A stretch of DNA of 64,000 nucleotides from NCBI RefSeq assembly GCF_002234675.1, contig NC_019859.2, positions 30,665,434-30,729,433 on the forward strand, given 5' to 3'. The stretch is from Oryzias latipes (Eukaryota > Chordata > Actinopteri > Beloniformes > Adrianichthyidae). A program made the translations under genes and the position numbers. Shown here one piece after another: positions 39,101 to 51,900 of the stretch. The notes beneath the pieces are model-generated. The model was not told the origin of the DNA and ran no database searches. It worked only from the letters and a program-made list of their open reading frames with translations. The first letter of the stretch is position 1. Each line of letters opens with the position of its first letter.

Positions 39101-42100
39101 TCAAGTAACTGGAACACAACAGGAAGAAGACTGACTGATAAACCTCTGGAACATCGGTTGTGGATGGAAAAAGGTCGATTACAAAAAAGATTTTTAAAGT
39201 TATATTGAGTGGTGACAAAATAGTTTCTGTGGTTTGTCTGTACTTTGAGCAATTGTGACAAAAGTTTCTCAACAGGCAGCATGTTTTTAAAATGACCAGA
39301 TTTCCAGACGCCTCCTTTTTAACAAGATAATATGAAGCTATCTGGCTGATGAAGTCATTAGAACAGCTTCTCTGCACGTTGCAGAAATGGTTTTACCTGA
39401 AGGTTTTGAATTCTTTCTGCTCGTGTTGGCTACATTTAAAATATTTTTTTGTATCTCCTTGACAAAAGGCTTCTTTTTTTTAGTGATCCTAAACAGTTTT
39501 CCCCAACATCAGGTTACCGTCGCACATATTAATGCCACAGCCAAGAATGCTGCAGACGACAAGCTGCGTCAGAGCCTGCGGCGCTTCGCTGAGACCCACA
39601 CTGCACCTGCAACTGTAGTCCTGGTGTCCTGTGAGTTTCTGTCGGTCCCCTCAGTCATCTGCTTTTCACTAAGACCTTTGTGCTCTAGACTAATTTCTTG
39701 GTATTGTTATTAGCTGACGTGAATTTTGCAAGTGAGCTGAGCGACCTGCGGCACCGGCATGGCTTCCAGGTGATCCTCGTCCACGGCAGCCACACGTCCT
39801 CTGCTCTGCTGCAGCACGCCCACCTCCATGTGGCCTTTCAGGAAATTACAGCTGATCTACCACAGCGACCGCTCGACTTAACAGAGGTGAGCCTGCGAGT
39901 ACAGCTTCAGGTGCTGAGATGCTGTTTCTTTTGTCCTAATTCTGTTTAATATTAAGGTTTCCCTTGAAGGCGTTTTTATTTTCTTCTCTATAACTGTAAG
40001 GCCAAAACTCATCCATAGACTGTAAAAACAATGAACGAACTGTGATGTCACCCATAAAAATAAAAATAAAAACCTTAGCTTCGGATCTCTCGAAATGAAG
40101 CAAAATCCCTCACCATTGCTTCCTGTTTGGGAACGCGAGAAAGGAGGGGTCGAGCTGTCCATTGTCTTTACAGTCGATGTACTCATCATTTCGTTGTCAA
40201 AAGGTTTTATGAACAAGTGTTTCTTTTGATAACACCTTGAATAGTAACCCTGAATTGACACTGCCATGTCTGCGGTGCATCTGCGTTGTGTTGCGTGGGG
40301 AGTCCGCCCCACGACCGTCAGTCAATTTACATCGACTTGCATCGGATTTACAATGGAGACGCACTGCTAATGAACCAGTGGAAATCAGCCAACTTAAACA
40401 GCTTGCATGCATCCCAAATTGAAGTGTTCTGAAGTCTTAGTATAATGAGGACTATTTAACCCCCCCCCAGCCCCTTGCCCTGCAGCTTTACATTTGTTCA
40501 GGGACTCAGCAGCAGGTTGTACAGAGATAACGGGAATACATGTCAGATAAATTTCCTTTCAAGATTTAATTATGGAATTATTAAGTGTCAGTTTTTAGTA
40601 TTGAAAATAATTTATTTTACTTTTTGTTAATTTATTTAAATATAAACAAAAAGCACCCAACGATACCTTTTTAGTCATTTTTCCTTGTCCTTTTGCAATG
40701 TTTAAGTGAATTGTGTGATGCTTCTGTGCTGCAGTTATTCTGCACAGTGGACAGTGTTACGTAAATTTGGTTGTTTTAGTCAAGTTTTGTTTTTCCTTAG
40801 AGTTGGACAAATTTTTGATTCATGTTTTTCCGTGAAGTGAAAATTCTGCAAACCAGACAGGCACAGTGTCTTTTCCTCCCCTCCTTTAGCCCAGTTTCAA
40901 CCTTCTGTATGTGCACAACCTCCCTGTCAACTGTGACAAGAGCCTGCGGAACGCTGTGAAGTTCAGGCTCCGCCGCTTATCAGACAACTGTGGTGGCAAG
41001 GTGCTGGGCGTGTCCCAGGGCATAGCGGTCCTCCGCTTTGGCAGCCCCGAGGCCGCGGCCCGCGCATGCAAGCGAATGGAAAACGAGGACGTGTTTGGCC
41101 GTCGAATCACCCTCTCCTTCTCACCGAGGGCCAGAGAAGGCGCACATCCCGAGGCTGAGCCTCAGACTCAGCCCCATCACTTGTCTCAGACCAAGCCCCA
41201 AACCAATCAAATCCAGGTCTCTGGGGTTGCCCATCTCCCGTCCACGCCCTCTTGTTCTTTTCTGCCTTTGGAGAAGCCCAGGTCACCCAGGAGGCCACGG
41301 CGAGCAACCCGCCCGTGCCCCACTCTTGTCCCAGAGCCTGAAAGGCCCTACAGCCCTAGGAGGGGGTCCAGTGGGCCTCCGGGGGGTGCTGCAGCCAAAC
41401 TCAATCAGGTCAGCAGACTCCTCCATGCCTGCAATGCCCTTTGTCCTTGTCTGGGCTGCCCTGTGTTCTGCAGCAGGTTCTCCTCCCTCCAGTGTTCTTA
41501 CTGCTTCTCTGATTATCAGTGTGAAGCTGCTTGCTGGCCTTCAGTCAGATTCTTGTGCTAACATGCATTTGCTGTTTGTGCTTCATTCATCCCCTTCTGC
41601 TTTGCATGTTTCTCCACTGACCATTTTTCCTCATCATGCATGAGTTGTAGCGTAGCTTTTTTGTCTTGCCCTGCATGTCTGTGCTGACATACTTCTGCTT
41701 TGTGAGTAGACATTTTGTTATGATCCATGTCTGTTTCATCGTTATGCCTGAGTGCTCATTTTCTTTCAGACCACAGTAGACCCATAAAAAGTAGGAGTTG
41801 GGGGACAAGTCTTTTGCGTTTTCTTTATCCTCAACTGAGTGTAAATTATTATTTTTATTTTTTAGTTGAAGATGTGCATGTGGTGGTGTTTTTTATTTGT
41901 ATTTTTTTAGTCAGATAGCACAAACAACTTCTGAGGTTCAGACATTTCTGCTGGCTTCAGAAGCAAAACGCTCATTGAAATATTTAGTTTTCTCATGTAA
42001 GACGACCATCTCCACTTCATCTGCAGCACATCAGTGACCATAAACTTATGTGGCATTGTCTGTTTATGACTGCATTTTCTTTACAAAGAGACCTCAGCAT

Positions 42101-45100
42101 CATGAACATGTGCCCTCTGCTTCATGTAGGACCTCACAAACGTGGAAGCCAAACCCAGGATGGGTCAGCAGCAGGTGGAAAAAGTCCACATGTTGAACTC
42201 GTCCCATCAGACTAACGGGGAAATGAGCGCATTGGAGCATTTGTCCAAACCTGGCTTCACCAAAGAATCAGGCTGCAGGAGGAGGTAAGACTGGGACAAA
42301 CGATACCACTTCCTGTTTGTATTTCATTAACTTAAATGGTCTGCCTGTGCAGTATCAAAATTCTTGCTTTAACAACCACATACATTAATATTTTTTCCTC
42401 CCTACTATGCTGAAGAGAAGTTTCCCTGCCTCCTAACCGGACTGCCCCCCTTGTGGATAAAGGAGACAAGAACTTTCAGATCAGCACGCCGTTAGCCTTC
42501 ACCAGGTTAAACCTACACAGGAGCTTCAGTCCTGTCGGCACTTCTCAGGGCTCCTGGTCTTCAAGGTAGCAACGCCCCATCCCCATTATTCAGTACATGT
42601 CGTGTTCCTCATATAGAACTTACCAGAACATTTTCTTAATGGAAGGAGCGCATCCCCCTCCCTGTCCAGCCGCTCCTCACCTCTGCTTGCTGCGCCGCGC
42701 AGCCCCAACGGTCGAGCTGAGCCTTTCTTAGAGGGGGCCGAGGTGCAGGTGGCCAATCTGGACTACAGAATGTCTCGCAAGGATCTGCAGCAGACGTTGC
42801 GTGACACCTTCTCCCGCTTTGGACAGGTCAGGGTTTTTAATTTCATTTACTTTAATTTGATCCCATTATAGCACTCTGCTAAAATTATTCGTTTAGGAAT
42901 ACTCTTCTATAAGAGGAACTCAGGTGTGTGCGTGTGATGTGCAGGTGCATTCTGTGGAGCTGAGCCCCCACACCGATTACCAGCTGAAGGCTGCAGTTCA
43001 GATGTCATCCCTGCAGCAGGCCATCAGTGCCGTCAGCGGCCTGCATCGCTTTAAGATCGGAAGCAAGCGCGTTCAGGTGTCTCTGGTCACAGGTGGCAGC
43101 AACAAATCTCTAAGGTACGTTTAAGGCTCAATTGTAAGATTTTGGAAACATAAACGCATACTTTTGACTTCACTTTACATCACTTTCTTTATAGTCTGGA
43201 GATCATCAGCATTCTTCAAGATTCTCCTGCCAACTGCCTTCCTGTCTTCAAGTTCCTAGAGATTTATGAGAAAAAGTCAGTTGCCCTCTCAGCTCATTTC
43301 CTGTCCTGGATCACACCAGCATGATGCTCAGGGCATTGTGAATGCTTTTTCTTTTTTTTTTCTTAATGCTCCTCGCTCTTCTCACACTCAATTTAGATAT
43401 TCCCGTAAGATTGCTGTCAGCGACCTGTACAAGCTGCCTGATTTGGTCTCTGTGCGGGAACAGGGGGGCTCCAGGCTCGTTTGCCTTTTGCCTCACAGCC
43501 AAATACGTCAGAGTCCTCTGGGATCTTCTCCGTCGCAGGAAGGCTCCTCTTCTTTAAATGGAAGCCCTGTTGTGTTTGAGGAGCTGGAGTACCACAATCC
43601 TGTTTGTGAGCAACATTATTCAAAGCAGAACTTCAGGTAAACATATCGGCGCTCCATGGTTTTAGGTCTGGCTTTGTCGGCTTCAGTTTATCACTGACTG
43701 GGTACTTTCTTTTCCAGCGAGGCAGATTTTGACCCAGAATCCTACAAAATCCCATTTGTTGTGATGTCACTGAGCACTTTGGCTTCTGAGCTCAATCATC
43801 TGCTGGAATCACACGGTGGGACGCTTCCTCTCCTCAGGTACAACCTGACTCCCACATGATTCATGAGATCATTGTAATCATCCGGCGTATCTTGATAAAT
43901 GGTTTCTTTTCACATGTAGTTTTCCAGACTGCTATGCGGCTGAGTTCAGCCCGCTGATTCTCGGCAGTGAAATGACCGAGGGTGCCGTTCCTCTGGAGCA
44001 TCTCATCACCTGCGTTCCCACCGTCACCATAGTCATTGCTCAAAATGGTTTCAAAGTCATCAAATGGCTGCACAGCAGACCGCCTGCACATATTTCTGGT
44101 TGGTTATCATCGTTGGAGACTAACAGACAGATCCCAGCACTGTTGCGTTGTGTCAGCTTTGTACAAGTGTGTGTGTTTGTGTTGTGCAGAGCCCTGGATT
44201 CAACGCTGCAAAAGTCCAGTAGGAAACCCTCAGCTCATCCAGTTTAGCAGAGAGATCATTGACCTGCTGAAGGGTCAGCCATCCTGCATAATGCCCATCA
44301 GCAAATTCATCCCTGCATACCACCATCACTTTGCCAAGCAGTGCCGAGTCTCCGACTATGGCTTCTCAAAGTTGCTGGAGCTTCTTGAGGCGGTACCTCA
44401 TGTGCTACAGGTGCTTGAACGCGGATTGTGCGCCATAAATGCTTTAGATTGTATGTGTAGATTATTCACTGTGCTTCTCTACACAAACAGATCCTGGGTA
44501 TGGGAACCAAGCGTTTACTGACCCTGACCCATCGAGCTCAGGTGAAGCGCTTCACCCAAGACCTGCTTAAACTGCTGAAGTTTCAAGCCAGCAAGCGAGT
44601 GGCAGTCAAAGACTTCATGCAGGCCTATCATTGGTCAGTAGACCTGCGGAGCTGTAGACAACCTCGCCCTGTTCACTGTTTGAATTGTTCGTTTGTGACA
44701 GTCGCTTGTTTTGTCAGGTGCTTCTCCAGGGACTGGAGGGTAACTGACTACGGCACATGTGACCTGATGGACCTGCTGGCTGAGATCCCAGATACCACCA
44801 TCACCATCTCCCACCAGAGCTCGGACACGGTCATCTCCGTTCCCAAGAGGGGTCAGTTCAACATCCTGTCTTCAAGAAACCATTTCTGCAGATGCTGTGA
44901 CAGGGATTTACTTTGTTCTACTTATAAAGCTGGGGGTGTGGGAGGTCCTGGGACAGAAAACCTTTTCAATGTTCAGGCTGAACTCAATTAAACACAGCTG
45001 GGGGGAAAGGTGGTAAAGACCTGCATGTACCTTTACCCCACGCCAGTTGTGCATAATTTTGCGTAAATGTTACCTTGGATGTTTCTCTTTTTTTAATTTT

Positions 45101-48100
45101 TTTTATTGAAACAGTTCAATTTAAAGGAGGGTTGGCTCCTCAAGATGAAACATGTTGTATTCAAGGGTTTCCTCTATTCCAGTTACTTATATCCATAGCT
45201 GGCAAGGCAGAAGAGCTTATACCATGGTCAGTTACAAAAGCAATACATATTAACCAGGTTTTAGTCCTTAATTCTTGTTTTTTTCCGATTGAATAAAGCA
45301 TCAGTTCAGAGAGAAAGTTCATCTCTTACCGCTTGTTTTTGTCCAGATGATGAAGCAAAAGGTTGTTTTAAAGAAGCCGGCGCAGTGATACAAAACATTT
45401 AAGCTAGCTGACCGGAACTTCTTTTTTCACCGTGCGGTTATCACGTTTTAATGCACACCCAGCAGCCAATCAGAATCGAGTATTCAACCGGACCATGGTA
45501 TAACAGAAAGACGTTCACACCCACATGCAAACACACCGATTCTTAAAATTCACCGACTCAAAATATTCACACTTCCCTCAAGTGACACTGCACTCATTTA
45601 AAAAAAAAACTAAAAGTACAAACCTTTCAAAGAAAATACATTAGAAACGATGGCAAGTAATGATATGGTATGTTATAGGTTATTGTAAAAAGCTATCCTA
45701 AATGTTGACAATGTTTTAAGAGAACTTAGTGACAAAGGGAAACTGTCTCATTTTTCTGCACCAGGAAAAGATCCTTATGCCTTGAATATGAAAACAATCT
45801 AGGAGTGTAACAATTAATATCATAATTTGTCGTCTTTGAAATAATTTTTAGTTGATATTGGTTAATTTTTAACGATCCGATTCACTTACCTAAAATTGAT
45901 CCAGAACATCTTTAGCCCAAAACTTCAACCAGTGAGACTCGGAGAGAAATACCGGAGTACTGAACAGCACAGGTGAAGTTTTCTAGATTCCTTGTATTTC
46001 TTGTAAGTTAATCAAGTGTTAATTAAATATGTGTACATACATGCAAGTAAACAAGAATTTATGGCAAATCAATTTATATTTTAGTTTCCTAAAATTCAGT
46101 CCACTGTTGGTTTTCCACATCAAAATAATCCAAAGGGAACATTATAAGAATCGTCTAGCACACAGTATGGTTACGTCTTTGCTAAATTCAAAGTGTTTCT
46201 GAACATTGGACTGGAATAATGGATGTTCGTTTTTTGCTGCCATCACGTGTGTGTTGTCCGCTGTGATGCACTTGGTCATTTTTACGTCATGGTGAAGTAA
46301 ACCTACCGTACTTCAAGCCAAATTGTATTTTCCAAAATTGACCTAATGGATTTATTTCATTTTGAAATGGTTTTATAATGGTATAGTTTGAGTCTATTAA
46401 CTACTTGCCACGGATTGATCAGTCTGGTTGGATTGTAGGAATGAAAATCAATTCGTCCATCGAGTGGATAATCGTTACACCTCTAGTTATCTGCCTTGCT
46501 TGGCTGTAAAGTGGTTTTTCCCATCACAAGTCTGCAGAGATGAATGAAAGCGCAGCCTGATGTCTGAGGTCAACTGATGGATCTGAAGGTCTATCTAGTA
46601 CAGTGCTTCTTAATTATTTTTTGCCAGGCCCCCCCAGGAAAAAGAAAATGTTTGGCACCTCCCCACCCCACACACACACACACCCGCGCGTTGACAATAT
46701 ATTAGGTTAGTATCAATAAAAATTGTGTAAGTATACCTAAAATTGGATCTTTTAACATTAACAAAATAAAAAAAGCAATATATATCCACTTTCAACAAAT
46801 ATTAACTTTATTTAGCCACACAGAAACCCTGTTATAGTCTAAAACAGAAGAAGAGTGCCTGAAATAAAATAAAAAATCTGTCATTCCTTATTTAAACTAG
46901 AAAACTTTTGACCAACTGAACCATTTGATGCTAAGAAAAATAAATCAATTAATAAATAATAAATGTAAATTGATCTGTAAGCAGCACCAATATATCTAAC
47001 GTTTTTAGTCTGAAGGAATAAATAAAAACATTGTGCTGATTTTTATTTTGTTTTTTCTAAATGGATTGTTTATTTATGATGTCATAAAATGCAGCTGTTT
47101 AACTGCATTACCTGCTGTCTTTATGTATACTGACACCAACTAAACGACAGGCAGACAAAGAATACATTTATGCAAACTAAAGACATGTCTGCAATAGTTA
47201 ATAAAGAATGACATTATTAGCATGAGCTGACTCCTCTAAGGCAGAGGTCCCCAACCTTTATTGCACCACGGACCGGTTTGATGTTTGGCAAAATTCTCAT
47301 GGAGCGGTATGTTATATGTGGCGGACACGCGCTGCAACAACACTGCAATAAAGGCAGAGACACGTGATAAGACGTACTCTGCACTTTTATTTTGACACGC
47401 TAAACATTGTACATCGCACAGGTGTCATCATCCTCTCCCCTTCCCACGCTTATGGTGCTAAAAAGAAGTAAACACAACAGGAAGAAATAACTGAGGGTGA
47501 AACAACATAACTGCCAGATGAAAGGACCCGTAGGCAAAAAGAAACACCCATGCTCAATCCTATTTTGACCAAAGCAGGCAAAGGGGATTGATTTAATTCT
47601 CTGTGATGGCTGCTTCGACAGTAACCCCTGCAGCCTGCGGAACTCTGACAGCAGACCAAACGTGCACGTGACCGACACTACAGTACAACAAAATAATATG
47701 ACCTGCATGAAAACTGGTATTTTCTAAACATAACAACAAACATTTAAACATGCCTTCAAAATAAGTGCATGGAAAATCCAACTCGCCACAATGCTGAATA
47801 GTTCGAGGGAATCTCCCGTTTGGATAAATCCGTATTTTAAGTAGGACTCCTGATACTGTCTATTAAATGTAGCTTTCTTTTTTTGGAAGTCGAAGGCTCC
47901 TTTTCTGTCTCCTGGCTGGGCCTCTTCCACTTGGCAAAGAAACTTTCCAAAGATGTTTTTTTATTTTTGTTTTGTTAGTTCCTGGGTTTTATTTTGGCGG
48001 TATCATATCACGTGACCGAGACGATCGAATTGGCCTGCGTCAAGAGTAACAAAGATGGATGTAACAGAGAATCTGGCAATTTTTCAAAAAGAAACATCTT

Positions 48101-48892
48101 TCAGATTCCGAAATAAATAAAACGGAAGTCATGCAAGTTATTTTATTTTTTCTGTGCGGCCCGGTACCAATTGACCCACATACCGGTCCGCGGCCCGGGG
48201 TATGGGGACCACTGATCTAAGGCACTCAATGATCCTGGTGTTGCACAATCCAGGCAGCGCTTGAAGCAGCATAAAGCAACAAGTTGCTGGATGTTTATCA
48301 TTACGGTCAGGTTCAGATGTAATACAAATCTAGAGTGGGTGGGGCCTGTCCACACACACACACTCAAATGTTATAAACATACCTGTTGGCTGCAAAAATG
48401 TCCACATGTACACAATACAGATAGTGTTCACACATGCCAACTTATGCCTTCAAACCAACTAGTGGGAAATATTTCATTCAATCACGAAAACTACTTTTGC
48501 AAAGGTGACCTAACACCTGTGCTCAAGTGAGTGTTTATGTTCCTCTAAAATGGATGATGGAATGTAAAAAGGAGGGAGAGTGCCCACTCATCCCCACACA
48601 AAGACCCCCGCCGCAGCAGGTGCGGCAGCCAGAACCCCCCCAACGCCTGCATGGCAGCAGATAGAGAACAAACGCCCCCCCGGGCGATCAGGACCGCCAC
48701 GTGGCCCCCAGAGCCAGAGAGCAGGGAGGCATGGGGGGGACAGAGAGTGCAGCTCCAGCTCAACCAGGAGAGCAGCCACCCTAACGCAGGGTCGCGCCAC
48801 AGAAGAGTGCCCACAGCCCCAGACGAGCACCTCATCACCACCCAGAAGTTCTGGGCTTCCCCCCGCCCCAACCCCAGGTACGAGCCAAAACA

Positions 48893-48923
<31 letters not shown>

Positions 48924-51900
48924 AAGGGAGACCCGCCCCACGCTCCAGGCAGCCACCCACCCAGCCCAAGGTTGGTCCAGGAAGGAGCAAGGCAGGGGCC
49001 AGCCGCCCCCACCCAGGAGGAGGGTACCCAGGAGAAGAGGGGGTCCACAAGAGGTGTTGTAAACATGGCCCCACCAGGCTTGGCCACAGTTGGAAATTTG
49101 ACAAGGCCCAGCGCTCAGGGGAAAGGACCAGAACCCACAACACAGAGACTCGGACGACCCCCAGCTCAGGTGGGATGTGATCCCCGACTCTTAGCCCTGC
49201 CAGAGAGATCAGGGGTCCCCCTCCCTGCATGGAGAGAGGGCCGCCAGTCCCAGGAAGCCAGGACCCAGGGAACACGGCCGCAGTTGCGAAGGGCCCAGTA
49301 CCCCTACCAGGGATGGGGTAGGGGACAGATAGTCCTAGGTCCCACCGTCCTTGTGAAATGCGTGTGTGTGTATTTGTGAGGGCATGTGTGTGTGTTTGTT
49401 GGAATGTATATTTTGAGGAGTAAAGTGTGTGTACTAAGGGGGTTCAGTTACAATTAGCAGGTAGGGCACTGAGGGGACATCTCCTGATTACTCACAGTGA
49501 TGTCCCATCACCCTCCCCACCAAGGGGCCCTAAATGTCTACGGTGCAGTTGAAATTGGCTGTCCACAGTTTCAGGCCGTTACAAACTGTGATATAACAGA
49601 TGATAGTAAATTAATAGTGGCACAGATTTTTTTTCCAAGCACTGAGCCGCTGTCACCACATCCCCCCCCATTAAAGTTGTGCCCCGGGCATTTGCCCGTA
49701 TTACCTGTGCCTAAAACTGCCACTACTGCGCGCCCCCCTGGCATCGCATCGGGGGCGCCCCCCACTATTTGAGAAGCACTGATGTAGTGTCTGAACGTTG
49801 CTTTTTCGGCTGCTTGCGGTCACATTCACTTGTGTAATGTACAGGTAATGATGCTTGATGAAAAAATGTTTGTGCTTGTTTTTACTAAAACTCTAGAATG
49901 TGTTTCATTTTTAAAAGCAGATTAATTCTATTGTTTACATTCCCGAATACCAGATTTTGATTGGTCAATAACAGTTAACCTGTGACTACTTTATCCAAAC
50001 AGAGCGCACTACGGAGGAAGTGGAGCGCACCAAGCAGTTTGGGAAGGAAGTGGTGGACCTGCTCCGTCACCAGCCTCACTGTCGAATGCCATTCAGCAAA
50101 TTCATTCCGACCTATCACCACCACTTTGGCCGTCAGTGCAAGCTGAGCTACTATGGATTCACAAAACTTGTGGAGCTCTTTGAGGCCATCCCTGATATCT
50201 TACAGGTGAAGGACCGCATGTTCCTTTGTGAGCTTAATCTGTTTCCTTTTTCGCAGGTCAGTTATTTACCCACAGATGAGTGGATCACTAGATGCTGTTT
50301 AGGATGAAGCTGTGACTGCCCTGCTTCTACTTCTATAGTTTAGTTAAAAGGTGGTGGGGTCCAGGAATGCAAAGACGTTTAGACAATCCACTCAGTTCAT
50401 TTGGACTTAAACACTTTCACCGCTCCAGGATCAAAAGGGGAATAAAAAGCATCAAAATAGATTTTCTGAAGTTTGTGCATATTTGTCTGATTATCCAATC
50501 AAGAGAAAAAAACGTTTTAATTGTAAAAAGTCCACCTTATATATGCAGTCATGGATGCAACACAAGACCTGAAGTGGGTGATAATCTGAACAGAAAACTA
50601 TAATAGAATTAAAAACGCAACTCTTCTTTTAAAAAAAAAAGGCTTTAAACCTTTTTTTTTTTTGTAGTAAACCTTTTCAATTCTGAATTCTGCTGAAACG
50701 ATGTGCATCTGCCCCCCTCCCCAGTTGTTGGAGTGTGGTGAGGAGAAAGTTCTGGCTCTGACAGAGGTGGAGCGTATCAAAGCTCTGGCAGCACAGCTGG
50801 TCAAAGTGCTTCGGGCGCAGAAGAACTACAGTCTTCCAGTCAGCCAGCTGCTCACAGAGTACAGCAGGACCTTCGGTTACAGTCTGCGCCTGCAGGACTT
50901 TGACACCCCCTCCCTGTCCACCCTGCTAGCTAAACTCTCTCATGTTGTAAAGGTAAGAAAATTGATCTGTTTTAGGGGTCAGTGGGTGGGGTTTTACCAC
51001 CAAACTCTGCTCTGGCAGGCTTGAATTGGCTGGACACACCTGGTGCAGGTAATCAGCTGTCGGTAGGGCAATGATATCTGGAACACATGCAGACACACCG
51101 ATCCTACAGGTCTGGAGTTACTGAATAACAGATGGACTGGAATTTTAAGCTTCATTTAGAAAGTTTTTTATTCCTCATTTGTTGTACTCAGTTTATTGAA
51201 CATTTTCTACTTTAACCTTAAAGAGTCTAGAAATCCTGTGGTAACTTGACTCGATAAGACGAGTGTTTGGGTGTCTACTTCAAACACTGATGTCAAAATG
51301 ACCTTGGAGGTGTCCCCCCCCCATCCAAGGTTGTAAAACCCTTTTGAAACTTGCAGAGGACCTCTTTTCAGTGCACATAAAAAGCTGAAGGAGTCACTAT
51401 GGTGTGCAGAAAGGAGGCGGAGGTGTGCGAGCCACAGCCGATGAAGTCACTGCTACCTTAAATTTTGGCATTAATGGTGGTTCTCCTGCGTTAGGTGGTG
51501 GACAGTGCAGAAGGTAGGGAAGTGCAGCTGATCAACAGGAAGTCTCTGCGGACGCTTACCTACCAGTTGCTGGCTCTGCTCATGTCCCAAGAAACCGATC
51601 AGTTGCCCAAGGGCATGAAGGTGGAGGAGCTGAGCCAGCGATACCAGGCTGTTCACGGCTCACCACTGAATCCCTGTGAATACGGCTTCCTGTCACTAAG
51701 CGAGCTGCTCAAGAGCCTCCCAAATCTAATGCAGGTAAAAAGAAAAAACTGTTTTCTGCTAAACGGTGCCCTTCTTTAGAAGTGACTGGATGACTTTTTC
51801 CCTTCACAGTTGTATCATGAAGATAATGAAGAAAACGGCAAAGCTGGCGATGAATACGTGAGGCTAACCAGGCTTTTTCAGTTTGCTCGTAATGTGCGCG

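Larger units (their letters stand above)
46601..49781. mobile_element. Composite hAT-type element in marf1 intron 18
   Basis: The left end CAGTGCTTCTTAATTATTT and the reverse complement of the right end CAGTGCTTCTCAAATAGTG are inverted repeats followed by C-rich sequence, a layout typical of some fish hAT elements. The 8-bp flanks ATCTAGTA and ATGTAGTG match at 6 of 8 positions. It contains a nested hAT at 47242-48214 and a C-rich repeat at about 48545-49380. No transposase frame is intact. Confidence 0.68.
44852..50002 (+). other. marf1 intron 18, a 5.1-kb transposon-filled intron
   Basis: The flanking exons join cleanly ([18 protein letters not shown]). Nearly all of the intron is mobile DNA: a MITE at 45218-45502, a hAT-like MITE at 45800-46485, and a composite hAT at 46601-49781 that itself contains another hAT copy. 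Long ORFs around 48545-49380 are low-complexity artefacts of a C-rich repeat. Confidence 0.7.

Noticed and set aside
38859-39377. 172-aa minus-strand ORF in marf1 intron 4
   Set aside because: No recognisable domain, inside a spliced intron, with a second overlapping ORF in another frame; most likely chance.
40014-40190. Possible non-autonomous element with ACTGTAAAAACAATG / CATTGTCTTTACAGT ends in marf1 intron 6
   Set aside because: The ends are inverted over a short distance only and no target duplication was found; too weak to list as a feature.
48545-49379. Overlapping long ORFs on both strands (up to 242 aa), proline- or glycine-rich
   Set aside because: They exist because the C-rich repeat lacks stop codons in several frames. 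They lie in a marf1 intron inside a hAT element, with a 28-C run in the middle and no recognisable domain.
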